A DNA stretch of 64,000 bases from an uncultured Oscillospiraceae bacterium (GCA_950075865.1 CATMVA010000003.1:62001-126000); one strand, 5' to 3'; shown: positions 27,020-36,944, counted from the stretch's first letter. Notes: a model not told the origin generated them from the sequence alone. Numbers and translations: made by a program.

Positions 27020-27360
27020 ACGGAAATGTGAATGCGCCACGGAAAGCCCCGTCTCGTCCATTTAGGAAACTGGTCCATTGTTCTGATGGAAGGTTTTGCC
27101 TGAACCACCGGGCCAGTGGAGAAAGCGCGGAGAAGGCGGAAAAGCAGTGCATCACCTTCAGGGATCGGCTCATCAACGGGCGCCCGGATCTGGAGAACCT
27201 GACCTTTTGCAGATAAAGCTGCGGAAGGGAATCCTTTTCGACCAGGGAAGACGGTTTGATGTGGACTTTACTGAATTTTACAGAAGAGCTTTGGTATACA
27301 CAAGTCAATGCCGCACCTAATACCTTATTTCAGCAAGAACAGGCGAAAACAATTTTTTGC
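27020..27360. other. Intergenic stretch without a convincing gene
   Basis: The only ORF of note (27028-27216, 62 codons) has no ribosome site and no recognisable motif. Composition turns AT-rich toward 27250-27360. I see no terminator for the lipoprotein gene here. The rpsO promoter begins at 27361. Confidence 0.4.
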
Positions 27361-27389
27361 TTTACACATAAAAGAAGATGTGTTATATT
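27361..27389 (+). promoter_or_regulatory. Sigma-A promoter of rpsO
   Basis: TTTACA (27361-27366), 17 bases, TATATT (27384-27389). Confidence 0.75.
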
Positions 27390-27414
27390 ATTATAGCATG
27401 CAAAAAATACATGC

Positions 27415-27495
27415 ATACCTTGAGGCTTAGTTTGGGGACATGGGCCGCGCTACGGCGGTCTTCCGCCCGCCCTTTACTCAGCCTCACAGGCAGAT
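27415..27495 (+). promoter_or_regulatory. Structured 5' leader of rpsO, possible S15 autoregulatory RNA
   Basis: In the 120-base leader GAGGCT-AGT pairs with ACT-AGCCTC (outer stem). It encloses GGGC/GCCC and a GGCGG-TCTT-CCGCC hairpin, forming a branched structure just before the ribosome site. S15 leaders that bind the protein to repress translation are known in Firmicutes. The identity here is inferred from position and fold only. Confidence 0.45.
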
Positions 27496-27518
27496 TAAAT
27501 GAAAGGTGGAAACACAAC

Positions 27519-27785
27519 ATGATCCGCAAAGACGAAAAGACGGCCGTTATCGAGGCCAACCGCACCCACGAAACCGACACCGGTTCACCTGAGGTCCAGA
27601 TCGCCATCCTCACCGCCCGCATCAACCAGCTCACCGAGCATCTTCGGGTGCACATCCACGACAACCACTCCCGCCGGGGCCTTTACAAGATGATCGGCCA
27701 GCGCCGGAAGCTGCTGGATTACCTGATGAAGAAGGATATCGAGCGCTACCGCGCCATCATCGCCAAACTGGGCATCCGTAAGTAA
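27519..27785 (+). CDS. rpsO: 30S ribosomal protein S15
   Basis: An 88-residue ribosomal protein that binds 16S rRNA at a three-way junction early in 30S assembly. The sequence from [20 protein letters not shown] through [13 protein letters not shown] and [20 protein letters not shown] is typical, and the length is normal. AAAGGTGG lies before ATG 27519; the ORF track start at 27378 lies in the leader. It has its own promoter, leader and terminator, and pnp follows as in many bacteria. Confidence 0.97.
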   Translation: MIRKDEKTAVIEANRTHETDTGSPEVQIAILTARINQLTEHLRVHIHDNHSRRGLYKMIGQRRKLLDYLMKKDIERYRAIIAKLGIRK

Positions 27786-27794
27786 GAAAAATAG

Positions 27795-27839
27795 GCCAGG
27801 GCAGCGCGGGGCAGACCCGCTGCCCTGGCTTCTATTTTT
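27795..27839 (+). terminator. Intrinsic terminator after rpsO
   Basis: GCCAGGGCAGCG pairs with CGCTGCCCTGGC and is followed by TTCTATTTTTG. Confidence 0.85.
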
Positions 27840-27970
27840 GCAAGTAAACTCAGCGCCCCGCCGACCTGCGTTTTTAGCAGTTGAATATGGACCCGGAAGG
27901 GGAACCGCCGGATTTATATTCAAGTGCTAAAGCAAGGGGATGGCGGGAGAAAACAAAGGAGGACAACCTC

Positions 27971-30109
27971 ATGTCAACCGTTATCACCCACAAACAGTTC
28001 AACGAAAAGACCTGGTCCATGGACCTGTGCGGGCGGCCCCTCTCCATCACTATGGGCCATGTGGCCGAGCTGGCCACCTCTTCCGCTATGGTCCGCTACG
28101 GTGACACCACCGTGCTGGTGGCCGTCACCTGCTCCCCCCGTCCCCGGGACGGTATCGACTTCTTCCCCCTCTCCGTGGACTTTGAGGAGAAGCTGTACGC
28201 CGTGGGCCGGATCCCCGGCTCCTTCCTGCGCAGGGAGGGTCAGCCCTCCCTGCCCGCCGTGCTGGCCAGCCGGGTCATCGACCGGTCCATCCGGCCCTTG
28301 TTCCCCTATGACTTCCGCAACGACGTGGTGGTCACCTGCACCGTCATGAGCCTGGACCGGGACTGCTCGCCCGAGGTCACCGCCATGATCGGTGTCAGTG
28401 CCTGCCTGGCCGTGTCCAACATCCCCTGGGCCGGCCCCATCGGCTGTCTGGAGATGGGCTATGTGGACGGCAAGATCGTCTACAACCCCACCACCGAGCA
28501 GAAGCATGACTCCATGCTGGACCTGACCGTGGCTGCCTCCAAGGAGAAGGTCATCATGATCGAGGCCGGGGCCAAGGAGCTTCCCGACGACATCATGTAT
28601 GATGCCATCCTCAAGGCCCACGAGGAGATCCAGAAGCAGGTGGCCCTCATCAACCAGATGGTGGCCGAGGTGGGCAAGGAGAAAATGACCTACGACCACG
28701 CCGCCTTCGACCAGGAGCTTTTCGACAAGATCGTCGCCGACTTTATGGATGAGGCCAAGGCCGCCATGGACACCGACGACAAGAACGTCCGGGAAGAGCG
28801 CTGGAACGCCATGATCGAGAAGTGGCACGAGAAGTACCTGGAGGATCACCCCGACATGGACCAGTTCCTGGAGGAGATCACTTACAAGTTCCAGAAGAAG
28901 ATCGTCAAGCAGTGGCTCCTGGAGGGGCACCGGGTGGACGGCCGGAAGAAGAACGAGATCCGGCCCCTCTCCGCCGAGGTGGGCATTCTGCCCCGGGTTC
29001 ACGGTTCCGGCCTCTTCACCCGCGGCCAGACCCAGGTCCTCTCCATCTGCACCCTGAATACCTTGTCCGCCACCCAGAAAATGGACACCATCTGGGAGGA
29101 GGAAGAGGTCCGCTATATGCACCACTACAACTTCCCCTCCTATTCGGTGGGTGAGGCCCGCGCCGCCAAGAGCGTCAACCGCCGGGAGAAGGGCCACGGT
29201 GCCCTGGCCCAACGGGCTCTGGAGCCCGTGATCCCCTCGGTGGAGGAGTTCCCCTACGCCATCCGTGTGGTCAGTGAGGTCCTTTCCTCCAACGGCTCCA
29301 CCTCCCAGGGCTCCATCTGCGGCTCCACTCTGGCCCTCATGGACGCCGGCGTGCCCATCAAGGCCCCCGTGGCCGGCATCTCCTGCGGTCTCATTCAGGA
29401 CGACAACGGCGGCTTCACCACCTTCATCGACATCCAGGGTGTGGAGGACTTCCACGGCGAGATGGACTTCAAGGTGGCCGGCACCAAGGCCGGTATCACC
29501 GCCATCCAGATGGACATCAAGAATGACGGCCTGAGCCACGCCATCATCAAGGAGGCCCTGGACATCACCCGTGATGCCCGGTACGCCATCCTGGACGAGA
29601 TCATGCTCCCCTGTATTTCGGCCCCCCGGGCTGAGCTGAGCAAGTGGGCCCCCAAGATGATCTCCATGAAGATCGACGTGGACAAGATCCGGGAGGTCAT
29701 CGGAAAGGGCGGCAGCGTGATCCAGAAGATCGTGGCCGAGTCGGGCGCCCAAGTGGACATTGAGGAGGACGGCACCATCCACATCGCCTCCCCCGATGCC
29801 GAGAAGTGTGACGCCGCCAAGAAGATGATCGAGACCATCGTCTTTGTCCCCGAGGTGGGCGCTCTCTACTACGGCAAGGTTGTCCGTATCATGGATTTCG
29901 GCGCTTTCGTGGAGCTGGCCCCCGGCAAGGACGGCATGGTCCACATCTCCAAGCTGGCCAACCACCGGGTGGACAAGGTCACCGATGTGGTCAACATCGG
30001 CGACATGATCTGGGTGAAGGTCACCGAGATCGACGAGAAGGGCCGCGTGAACCTCTCCTACAAGGACGCTCTCCGGGAGCTGGAGAACAACCCCGGACTG
30101 AAGAAGTAA
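27971..30109 (+). CDS. pnp: Polyribonucleotide nucleotidyltransferase (PNPase)
   Basis: A 712-residue 3'-5' phosphorolytic exoribonuclease of the RNA degradation machinery. The order is RNase PH domain 1 (about 12-145), helical domain, RNase PH domain 2 (about 330-540, with FPYAIRVVSEVLSSNGSTSQGSICG), KH domain (about 560-620, VIGKGGSVIQKI) and S1 domain (about 625-695, YYGKVVRIMDFGAFVEL). AAAGGAGG precedes ATG 27971; the ORF track start at 27881 is too early. A weak hairpin follows. Confidence 0.97.
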   Translation: MSTVITHKQFNEKTWSMDLCGRPLSITMGHVAELATSSAMVRYGDTTVLVAVTCSPRPRDGIDFFPLSVDFEEKLYAVGRIPGSFLRREGQPSLPAVLASRVIDRSIRPLFPYDFRNDVVVTCTVMSLDRDCSPEVTAMIGVSACLAVSNIPWAGPIGCLEMGYVDGKIVYNPTTEQKHDSMLDLTVAASKEKVIMIEAGAKELPDDIMYDAILKAHEEIQKQVALINQMVAEVGKEKMTYDHAAFDQELFDKIVADFMDEAKAAMDTDDKNVREERWNAMIEKWHEKYLEDHPDMDQFLEEITYKFQKKIVKQWLLEGHRVDGRKKNEIRPLSAEVGILPRVHGSGLFTRGQTQVLSICTLNTLSATQKMDTIWEEEEVRYMHHYNFPSYSVGEARAAKSVNRREKGHGALAQRALEPVIPSVEEFPYAIRVVSEVLSSNGSTSQGSICGSTLALMDAGVPIKAPVAGISCGLIQDDNGGFTTFIDIQGVEDFHGEMDFKVAGTKAGITAIQMDIKNDGLSHAIIKEALDITRDARYAILDEIMLPCISAPRAELSKWAPKMISMKIDVDKIREVIGKGGSVIQKIVAESGAQVDIEEDGTIHIASPDAEKCDAAKKMIETIVFVPEVGALYYGKVVRIMDFGAFVELAPGKDGMVHISKLANHRVDKVTDVVNIGDMIWVKVTEIDEKGRVNLSYKDALRELENNPGLKK

Positions 30110-30117
30110 AAACAAAT

Positions 30118-30152
30118 CAAGGGGCGGGGGATACTTCCCCCGCCCTCACTTT
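30118..30152 (+). terminator. Hairpin after pnp, weak terminator
   Basis: AGGGGCGGGGG pairs with CCCCCGCCCT. The T-run is poor (CACTTTTCCC), so termination may be partial and the MATE gene may be read through. Confidence 0.5.
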
Positions 30153-30173
30153 TCCCAACAAGGAGCGATCCCC

Positions 30174-31538
30174 ATGTCCCAAACGCCCAAGCCCACCTCC
30201 CGAGTCAGCGACATGACCCGGGGGGAGCCTATCAAGCTGATTTTAGCCTTCGCCATCCCCCTGTTCATCGGAAACATCTTCCAGCAGGTCTACAGCATGG
30301 TGGACACCATGGTGGCGGGCTACTTTCTGGGGGACAGTGCCATCGCCGCCATTGGCGCCACCTCCTCCCTTTACTCCCTGCTGCTGAATCTGGCCATCGG
30401 CATGAACAACGGCTACGCCATCGTGGTGACCCAGTGCTTCGGCGCCCATGATGAGAAAAAACTGCGGCAGTCCGTGGCAGGCATGATCCTGCTCAACGCC
30501 GCCGTCACCCTGACCGTGACCGCGCTCTCCCTGACCTTTCTGGAGCAGCTCATGCACTTTATGAACACCCCGGAGGGCATTTTCAGAGACGCCTACCGCT
30601 ATATCTGGATCATCTGCGCCGGTATGCTGGCCACCATCGCCTACAACATGTTTGCCGGATTCATGCGGGCTATGGGCAATAGCCAGACCCCCCTCTATTT
30701 TCTCATCTTCTCCAGCGTCCTGAACATCGCCCTGGACCTTCTCATGGTGGTGGTCTTCCAAATGGGGGTAGCGGGGGCCGCCCTGGCCACTGTGGTGTCT
30801 CAAGCCGTCTCGGCCATTTTGAGCGGCATTTATGTGCTGCGTCATTACCGGAACGTCTGCCCCACCCGAGAGGATCTCCGGATACCCAAGGTCATGCTGG
30901 GCGACCTGCTCACCTCGGGCATCGCCATGGGGCTGATGCTCTGCGTGGTGGATCTGGGCTCGGTGATCTACCAGCGGGCCAACAACGACCTGGGGGAGAC
31001 CATCATCACGGCCCACACCGCGGTCCGCAAACTCTTCGGTCTGACCTGTCAGCCTCTGGGAGGCATCGCCACCTCAGTGTCCACCTTCGTGGGGCAGAAC
31101 TGGGGTGCCCGGCAGCCCGACCGCATCCGCTATGCGCTGAAACGGGCCATTTGGATGGAGCTGGCCTGGTGCGCCTTTATCGCCGTGGTGGTCTTCGCCT
31201 TTGGCGGCACCCTGGTCCGGTTCACCACCGGCACCTCCGACCGGTCGGTTATCTCCAACGCGGTCATGGGCCTTCGATGGAACGTAAGCTTCTACCCGGC
31301 CTTGGGGATCCTGCTCTGCCTGCGGACCAGCATGCAGGCCATGGGGCAGAAGGCCGCCCCCATCATCTCCAGCGTGGTGGAGCTGACCTTCAAGCTGGCC
31401 TCCGCCCGGTGGATCATCCCCGCTCTGGGCTACTTTGGCACCTGCATCACCGAGCCCATCGCCTGGGTGTCCATGATGCTCTGGCTGGCCGGGGCCTACT
31501 TCTTCTGTCAAAAGAAGCTGCGGTCCGCGGCCGAATAA
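30174..31538 (+). CDS. MATE-family efflux protein (second copy)
   Basis: A 454-residue transporter with about twelve membrane segments. The MATE start MTRGEPIKLILAFAIPLFIGNIFQQVYSMVDTM is typical, and GMNNGYAIVVTQCFGA and the late SMMLWLAGAYFF are also seen. It is only distantly related to the MATE at 9616, so they are separate lineages. AAGGAGCG precedes ATG 30174. Substrate unknown. A bidirectional terminator follows. Confidence 0.92.
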   Translation: MSQTPKPTSRVSDMTRGEPIKLILAFAIPLFIGNIFQQVYSMVDTMVAGYFLGDSAIAAIGATSSLYSLLLNLAIGMNNGYAIVVTQCFGAHDEKKLRQSVAGMILLNAAVTLTVTALSLTFLEQLMHFMNTPEGIFRDAYRYIWIICAGMLATIAYNMFAGFMRAMGNSQTPLYFLIFSSVLNIALDLLMVVVFQMGVAGAALATVVSQAVSAILSGIYVLRHYRNVCPTREDLRIPKVMLGDLLTSGIAMGLMLCVVDLGSVIYQRANNDLGETIITAHTAVRKLFGLTCQPLGGIATSVSTFVGQNWGARQPDRIRYALKRAIWMELAWCAFIAVVVFAFGGTLVRFTTGTSDRSVISNAVMGLRWNVSFYPALGILLCLRTSMQAMGQKAAPIISSVVELTFKLASARWIIPALGYFGTCITEPIAWVSMMLWLAGAYFFCQKKLRSAAE

Positions 31539-31545
31539 ATCTCCG

Positions 31546-31582
31546 CAAAAAGGCCGTCCCTCTGTCGAGGGACGGCCTTTCA
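31546..31582. terminator. Bidirectional intrinsic terminator
   Basis: AAAGGCCGTCCCTC-TGTC-GAGGGACGGCCTTT, a perfect 14-bp stem between the convergent MATE and SLH-protein genes. Confidence 0.88.
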
Positions 31583-31595
31583 GTTTACTCTGGGT

Positions 31596-33986
31596 TTACT
31601 GCTTGATGACCAGGGTGGCCACAAAGGTAGTCCCCTTGAAGCTGCCGTAGACCTCCACCCGGTCCTCCACCTTCAGGCTGTTCAGGGTCAGGGAACTTCC
31701 ATTGCGGTCGATGATCTTGGCGTTGCCGGTCCGCAGATCCACTGTCACCGGGTCGGTGCGGTCGTCGGGCAGGATGGTCACCGACCGGGTGTTGCCCTGG
31801 TTGGTGGTGATGAGCACCGTGCCGGACAGCCGGTCGGCCTGGGCGGCCGTGGCCGTAATGTCGATGGAGAGGGCCTCGTCCCCGCTGGTGACCAGGGCCA
31901 CCGTATCCCCCTGGTTGATGTCCCGGAAGGTGGCGGCGGCGCCGTTCTTGGTCACCGACACCCCGTTGCCCACCGCAAAGGTCTGGGTGCTACCGTCGCT
32001 CAGGGTGAGGACGATGGCGCTGCCCGACGTATTGGTGCTGAAGCCCGCCACCTTGCCGGTCAGGTCGGGCTGACGGGGGGTGGCCGCGATCTGGTCCACC
32101 TTGTTATACCGCAGGGTGACCACCAGGCTGTCCCCGGTACGAAGCTCAAACAGGGTGCTCTTCTTGCCTGCCCGGGTGATGGAGGGCAGCTGGTTCAGGT
32201 CCAGTTCATAGCTGGCCGAGCCGCCGTCCGGCCGGGTAACGGTCAGCACGGTGGTAGCCCCGTAGTTGAGAGAGGCCAGAGTCCCCTCCACCGTGATGTT
32301 GGCGGGGTAGGCGTCGATCTCCACCACCACACCGCTGGAGAGCCTGGCAGTGACGAACCAGTCGTTTTCGATCTGGGTGCGGCTCTCCCCATTGTAGGTG
32401 ATGATTGCATTACTGTCCACCGCGGCCGAGACCTCCCGGCCACCGTCCAACGCGTCGGCAATGACCACGGTCTTGGCGCCGCTGAGGGTGCCCTGCCGGA
32501 CCACACGGCCCTGGCGGTAGACCGTCAGGGTGTCCACCTCCACCGCCGTCACTTGCTCGTTCTCATTCACCCGGAGGGTAGCGCTGTAGCGGACCTGGGT
32601 GGCGGCCAGAGCCCCGGAAAAGCCATTGACAGTCACCGCCGCCGTGGTGGGAATGCCGTAGGTGGTAGTCACTCCATTGGGGGTGGCCAGGGTCATGGTG
32701 GCCGAGCCGTCGGCGGCCAAAGTCAGGCTGCTGATCAGGCCCTGGACCTGGGTGGTGCCTCCCCACAGGACAACACCGGCCAGATGCCCAGTCTCGTCCA
32801 CATAGCAGGTAGCGTTGGTGTAGCCGGCCTCCGGGTCAATGACCTCCCGGCCGCCCACCTGGCTGTTGGCCTGGATCTCGGTGAACCGGTCCATGGTGTA
32901 GGTGTGGGAAGCGCCGCTCTCCAGCAGGGTGATGTTCCGCCCCTCCAGGGCGGCCACCAGCCCCTGATGGGCGGTGAGGACGCCACTGAGCCGGGCCTCC
33001 TGGGCCTCTCCCTTCTCATTCAAATTCAGCCGGACATACTTCCCGTTGCGCAGGAAGGAGACGTCGGCCAGCATGTTATCCTCGTAGACCTTTCCCTCCA
33101 CCGGGACCCGGCAGGTCCTGGTACCTGAGATCTCGCTCTCCAGGGTCAGGCTCACGCCCCCATCCAGCTCGGTGGTCACATTGGTGATCCGTCCGGCCAC
33201 CCATTTATAGTCGGTGTATTCGCTCAGCTCAGGCTGGATCCCCAAATCCTCCATGACCTGAAGGGCCTGGCTCATCAGAACGGTCATCTGTCCCCGCTTG
33301 ATGGCCCCCTTGGGGTCAGCGATCCGGACCCCCTCGCTGTTATCCAGACCGCTGAACACCTTGTAGTAGGTCAGAATATACACATAGGGCCGCAGGGCCG
33401 GGGTGATCTGGTCAGCGTCGGCGTAGCGGCTGCGGAGATAACTCAGGCACTGCTCGTCAGAGACGATTCGGGCCAGGGGCTCCAGCTGCATGGCACGGAC
33501 CAGGTACATACACACATTTTCCCGGGAAATATTCCACAGCAGATAGGGCTGGGGCCCGCCCGAATAATTGAGGGTGGAGGGAGCGATCTGCCCCAGGGCT
33601 TCCAGCTCGTCCAGAGAGAGGATCCCGGACTCCACCGCCACAGCCAGCTCCCGGATAGCTCCGGCGCCCCAGGCGGCCACGCTGGAGGGCAGAACGGCGG
33701 TGACCTCAGCCCCCCGGTCGGCGTAGATGGCATTGCGGGTCTCCTCGGCAATGCCAGTGACCCGGGCACAGAACAGAAGGCTCTCGGTGGCGCTCATGTT
33801 CCGCTCGGGATAGAAGTTGCCGTCGGTGGAGCCGGCGGCATAACCCCGGGCCTTCATATCCTCAATATAATCCTTCGCCCAATGGTTCTCAATATCGGGG
33901 AAGGCGGCGGCATGGGCCGGGATCACGGCCAGGGAAAGGGTGAGGGACAGAGTCAGGGCCAGCGCGCCAAACCGTTTCAGTTTCAT
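31596..33986 (-). CDS. SLH-domain cell-surface protein
   Basis: A 796-residue exported protein with a Sec signal peptide ending AHAAAF. The first SLH repeat spans about 28-75 (FPDIENHWAKDYIEDMKARGYAAGSTDGNFYPERNMSATESL), with degenerate SLH-like repeats to about 245. SLH domains bind pyruvylated secondary cell-wall polymers. The remaining 550 residues are beta-rich, repetitive and Thr/Val/Gly-rich, like stalk domains of surface proteins. ATG 33986 is chosen because GGAGG lies 8 bases upstream, inside the longer ORF. It is monocistronic with a near-consensus promoter. Function beyond surface attachment is unknown. Confidence 0.85.
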   Translation of the reverse strand: MKLKRFGALALTLSLTLSLAVIPAHAAAFPDIENHWAKDYIEDMKARGYAAGSTDGNFYPERNMSATESLLFCARVTGIAEETRNAIYADRGAEVTAVLPSSVAAWGAGAIRELAVAVESGILSLDELEALGQIAPSTLNYSGGPQPYLLWNISRENVCMYLVRAMQLEPLARIVSDEQCLSYLRSRYADADQITPALRPYVYILTYYKVFSGLDNSEGVRIADPKGAIKRGQMTVLMSQALQVMEDLGIQPELSEYTDYKWVAGRITNVTTELDGGVSLTLESEISGTRTCRVPVEGKVYEDNMLADVSFLRNGKYVRLNLNEKGEAQEARLSGVLTAHQGLVAALEGRNITLLESGASHTYTMDRFTEIQANSQVGGREVIDPEAGYTNATCYVDETGHLAGVVLWGGTTQVQGLISSLTLAADGSATMTLATPNGVTTTYGIPTTAAVTVNGFSGALAATQVRYSATLRVNENEQVTAVEVDTLTVYRQGRVVRQGTLSGAKTVVIADALDGGREVSAAVDSNAIITYNGESRTQIENDWFVTARLSSGVVVEIDAYPANITVEGTLASLNYGATTVLTVTRPDGGSASYELDLNQLPSITRAGKKSTLFELRTGDSLVVTLRYNKVDQIAATPRQPDLTGKVAGFSTNTSGSAIVLTLSDGSTQTFAVGNGVSVTKNGAAATFRDINQGDTVALVTSGDEALSIDITATAAQADRLSGTVLITTNQGNTRSVTILPDDRTDPVTVDLRTGNAKIIDRNGSSLTLNSLKVEDRVEVYGSFKGTTFVATLVIKQ

Positions 33987-34037
33987 TCTGTGTTCCTCCA
34001 TAAATTCGAGACGTGGGGAAAATATTCTGTAAACCAC

Positions 34038-34066
34038 ATTATACGCCATCCGGGCCGGAAAATCAA
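34038..34066 (-). promoter_or_regulatory. Sigma-A promoter of the SLH-protein gene
   Basis: Minus-strand TTGATT (34061-34066), 17 bases, TATAAT (34038-34043). Confidence 0.75.
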
Positions 34067-34088
34067 CTGTTTTATGGGCCGGAAGCAA

Positions 34089-34120
34089 ATCAGGGATCGG
34101 CCCAAAGGCCGACCCCTGAT
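34089..34120 (-). terminator. Hairpin after ileS
   Basis: ATCAGGGATCGGCC and GGCCGACCCCTGAT pair with one mismatch. On the minus strand it is followed by only TTTGC, so termination may be leaky. Confidence 0.55.
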
Positions 34121-34131
34121 CTTCTGTCCAA

Positions 34132-36909
34132 TCACCATTCGATGGCGACTACCCGGGCGCACCGATCGCACAGCTCGGCGTGGTGTCCTTCCGTGCCGAT
34201 GTGCTCGTCGTGTTTCCAGCAACGGGGACACTTCTCCCCAACAGCGGGGGTAACATCCACTTTCACCTCGTTCATATCGCTCTTTTGCAGCTCCGCCTGA
34301 GAGACAATAAACAGGTCGGCCAGCGTCCCTGCGTCCAGCCCATCAAAAGCAGTCTCAAAAGCCGGGACGGTGAGCACAATTTTCGCCTCCAGGCTTTTTC
34401 CGATCTTCTTCTCGCTCCGGGCAGTTTCCAAGGCGTTATTGACTACGTCGCGGAGCTTGACGATCGTGTTCCAGCGGGCTTCCTCCTCCTGACTGAGGGC
34501 GAAGGCCGGGTCGAAATCGGGCATGTCGTTGAATAGTACGCTCTCGGCATTGTCCTCCTTGCCATGGGGCATGGCCGCCCAGATCTCGTCGCTGGTGAAG
34601 GCCAGCACCGGGGCAATGAGCCTTGTCATGCCGTCCAGGATGAGGAACAGGGCGGACTGTGCGGAGGCGCGGCTGGCGGCGTCGCCACAGTACAGCCGGT
34701 CCTTGATGATGTCCAGATAGAAGTTGGACATCTCAACCACGCAGAAGTTGTAGATGGCCCGGTAGGCAATGTGGAAATCATAGCTGTTGTAGGCCGCCCG
34801 GCAGGTCTGGGCCAGCTTGCCCAGCTGGGCCACCGCCCACCGGTCCAGATCGCTCATGTCAACGGGAGCCATCCGGGTGTTGGGATCAAAGCCGTCCAGA
34901 TTGCCCAGCATGTACCGGGCGGTGTTCCGGATCTTCAGGTAGGCCTGACTCAGCTGCTTCAGGATCTCGGGGGAGATGCGCATGTCCTGGGTGTACTCGG
35001 CAGAGGCCACCCACAGCCGGAAGATATCGGCGCCGTACTCCTTCAGCACGTCATCAGGGGAGATTGCGTTGCCCAGGGACTTGTGCATCACCTTGCCCTC
35101 GCCGTCCACGGTCCAGCCGTGGGTGACGATCTGCTTATAGGGGGCCACCCCATTGATGGCGATGGAGGTCAGCATGGAGGACTGGAACCAGCCCCGGTAC
35201 TGGTCGCCCCCTTCCAGATAGAGGTCGGCGGGGTAGCCCAGATTCTCCCGCTCGTCGGCCACAGCCGCCCAGGTGGAGCCCGAGTCGAACCACACGTCCA
35301 TGATGTCGGTCTCTTTGGTGAAGTGGCGCTTGCCGCACTTGGGGCAGACAAAACCCTGAGGCAGCAGGTCCTTGGCCTCGGCGTCGAACCAGATGTTGGA
35401 GCCGTGCTCCCGGAAGAGCTTTGCCACATTGGCGATGGTCTCGGGGGTCACAATGTCGGCCCCGCAGTCATCGCAGTAGAAGATAGGGATGGGCACGCCC
35501 CACACCCGCTGGCGGGAAATGCACCAGTCGTTGCGCTCCGAGATCATGGAGATCATCCGGTCCTTGCCCCAGGCGGGGTGCCAGGTGATTCCCTCGCAGG
35601 AGTCCACGGCGGCCTTCTTGATGGCGTCTACAGAACAGAACCACTGCTCGGTGGCCCGGTAGATGATGGGGTGCTTGCACCGCCAGCAGTGGGGGTAGGA
35701 GTGGGTGATGTTCTCCTTACACAGCAAGAAACCCTCGGCCTCCAGATCGTGGACCACCATGTCGTTGCCCTTGGCATAGTACTGGCCGTTGTAGCGCTCG
35801 TCGGTCATGATGCCCTTGGCGTTCACCGGCACGGGTACCCCGATGTTGGTCAGTCCCGCCTTGTCGTACTGCCGGCAGATGTTGAAGTCGTCGGCGCCGA
35901 AGCCGGGGGCAGTGTGAACGCAGCCCGAGCCGGCCTCCAGGGTCACATGCTGGCCGCAGAGAAGTACGCTCTCCCGGTCAAAGAGGGGGTGCTTGGCCGT
36001 CATTAGCTCAAACTCGCTGCCCTTAAGGGTGCAGAGCACCTCACAGGCGGCATAGTCCAGCCCGGCAGCCTTGCACACCTTCTCGGCCAGCTCCTTGGCC
36101 ATAATATAGACCTCCCCATTGGGGGCCTTCAGCAGCACATAATCAAACTCGGCGTTGACGCAGATAGCGAAGTTGCCCGGAATGGTCCAGGGTGTGGTGG
36201 TCCAGATGACGAAGTACAGCTTGGAAAGGTCGCAGTACCGCCCCAGCTCGCCCTTGTCGTCCTTCACAGGGAACTTCACAAAGATGGTGGTACAGGGGTC
36301 GTCCTGGTACTCGATTTCGGCCTCGGCCAAGGCGGTCTGGTCATGGGGACACCAGTAGACCGGCTTCATACCCTTGTAAATCAGGCCCTTCTCGGCCATC
36401 TTGCCGAAAACCTCGATCTGCTTGGCCTCAAATTCGGGCTTTAAGGTAATGTAGGGGTTTTCCCACTCGCCCAGCACCCCCAGCCGCTTAAACTGCTCGG
36501 TCATCCGGGCGATGTAGCCCTCGGCGTACTCCTGGCACTTGGTCCGGAAGTCAGCGGTGGACATTTCCTCCCGCTTCACGCTCTTGTCTTTCAGAACGGC
36601 GGTCTCGATGGGCAGGCCGTGGGTGTCCCAGCCGGGGACATAAGGGGCCTGGAAGCCCATCATGTTTTTGCTCTTGACGATGATGTCCTTCAGGGTCTTG
36701 TTCATGGCGGTGCCAATATGGATGTTTCCGTTGGCGTAGGGCGGGCCGTCGTGAAGAATGAAGCGGGGCTTGCCCTCGTTCTGCTTCACCATCTTACGGT
36801 AAAGATCCCTTTTCTCCATCCCCTCCAGCATCTCAGGCTCCCGCTTGGGCAGCCCCGCCCGCATGGGAAAGTCGGTCTGGGGCAGGTGTACGGTGGCGTT
36901 GTAGTCCAT
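34132..36909 (-). CDS. ileS: Isoleucyl-tRNA synthetase
   Basis: A 925-residue class I synthetase charging tRNA-Ile. The HIGH signature is HIGT (64-67). A CP1 editing domain lies in the middle. The KMSKS loop reads VMHKS near 607, a variant seen in some bacterial IleRS. A zinc-binding C-terminus CPRCWKHDEHIG and CDRCARVV marks the bacterial IleRS1 type. AAAGGAG precedes the ATG. It is the fifth gene downstream of the isoleucine T-box at 38603-38842; gaps between the genes are short, so the T-box should control it. Confidence 0.97.
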   Translation of the reverse strand: MDYNATVHLPQTDFPMRAGLPKREPEMLEGMEKRDLYRKMVKQNEGKPRFILHDGPPYANGNIHIGTAMNKTLKDIIVKSKNMMGFQAPYVPGWDTHGLPIETAVLKDKSVKREEMSTADFRTKCQEYAEGYIARMTEQFKRLGVLGEWENPYITLKPEFEAKQIEVFGKMAEKGLIYKGMKPVYWCPHDQTALAEAEIEYQDDPCTTIFVKFPVKDDKGELGRYCDLSKLYFVIWTTTPWTIPGNFAICVNAEFDYVLLKAPNGEVYIMAKELAEKVCKAAGLDYAACEVLCTLKGSEFELMTAKHPLFDRESVLLCGQHVTLEAGSGCVHTAPGFGADDFNICRQYDKAGLTNIGVPVPVNAKGIMTDERYNGQYYAKGNDMVVHDLEAEGFLLCKENITHSYPHCWRCKHPIIYRATEQWFCSVDAIKKAAVDSCEGITWHPAWGKDRMISMISERNDWCISRQRVWGVPIPIFYCDDCGADIVTPETIANVAKLFREHGSNIWFDAEAKDLLPQGFVCPKCGKRHFTKETDIMDVWFDSGSTWAAVADERENLGYPADLYLEGGDQYRGWFQSSMLTSIAINGVAPYKQIVTHGWTVDGEGKVMHKSLGNAISPDDVLKEYGADIFRLWVASAEYTQDMRISPEILKQLSQAYLKIRNTARYMLGNLDGFDPNTRMAPVDMSDLDRWAVAQLGKLAQTCRAAYNSYDFHIAYRAIYNFCVVEMSNFYLDIIKDRLYCGDAASRASAQSALFLILDGMTRLIAPVLAFTSDEIWAAMPHGKEDNAESVLFNDMPDFDPAFALSQEEEARWNTIVKLRDVVNNALETARSEKKIGKSLEAKIVLTVPAFETAFDGLDAGTLADLFIVSQAELQKSDMNEVKVDVTPAVGEKCPRCWKHDEHIGTEGHHAELCDRCARVVAIEW

Positions 36910-36944
36910 AGTAATGTCTCCTTTATGCGAAATTTGTTTTTGTT

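Noticed and set aside
27028-27216. 62-codon ORF upstream of rpsO
   Set aside because: No ribosome site, no motif, and no promoter; left as intergenic.
27974-30115. 713-codon minus-strand ORF opposite pnp
   Set aside because: Antisense shadow of a complete PNPase gene with no motif of its own.
31549-31580. Copy of the mutL 27-bp repeat in the terminator near 31560
   Set aside because: It shares about 13 bases (CCGTCCCTCTGTC), but the perfect symmetry and T-runs are fully explained by a terminator.
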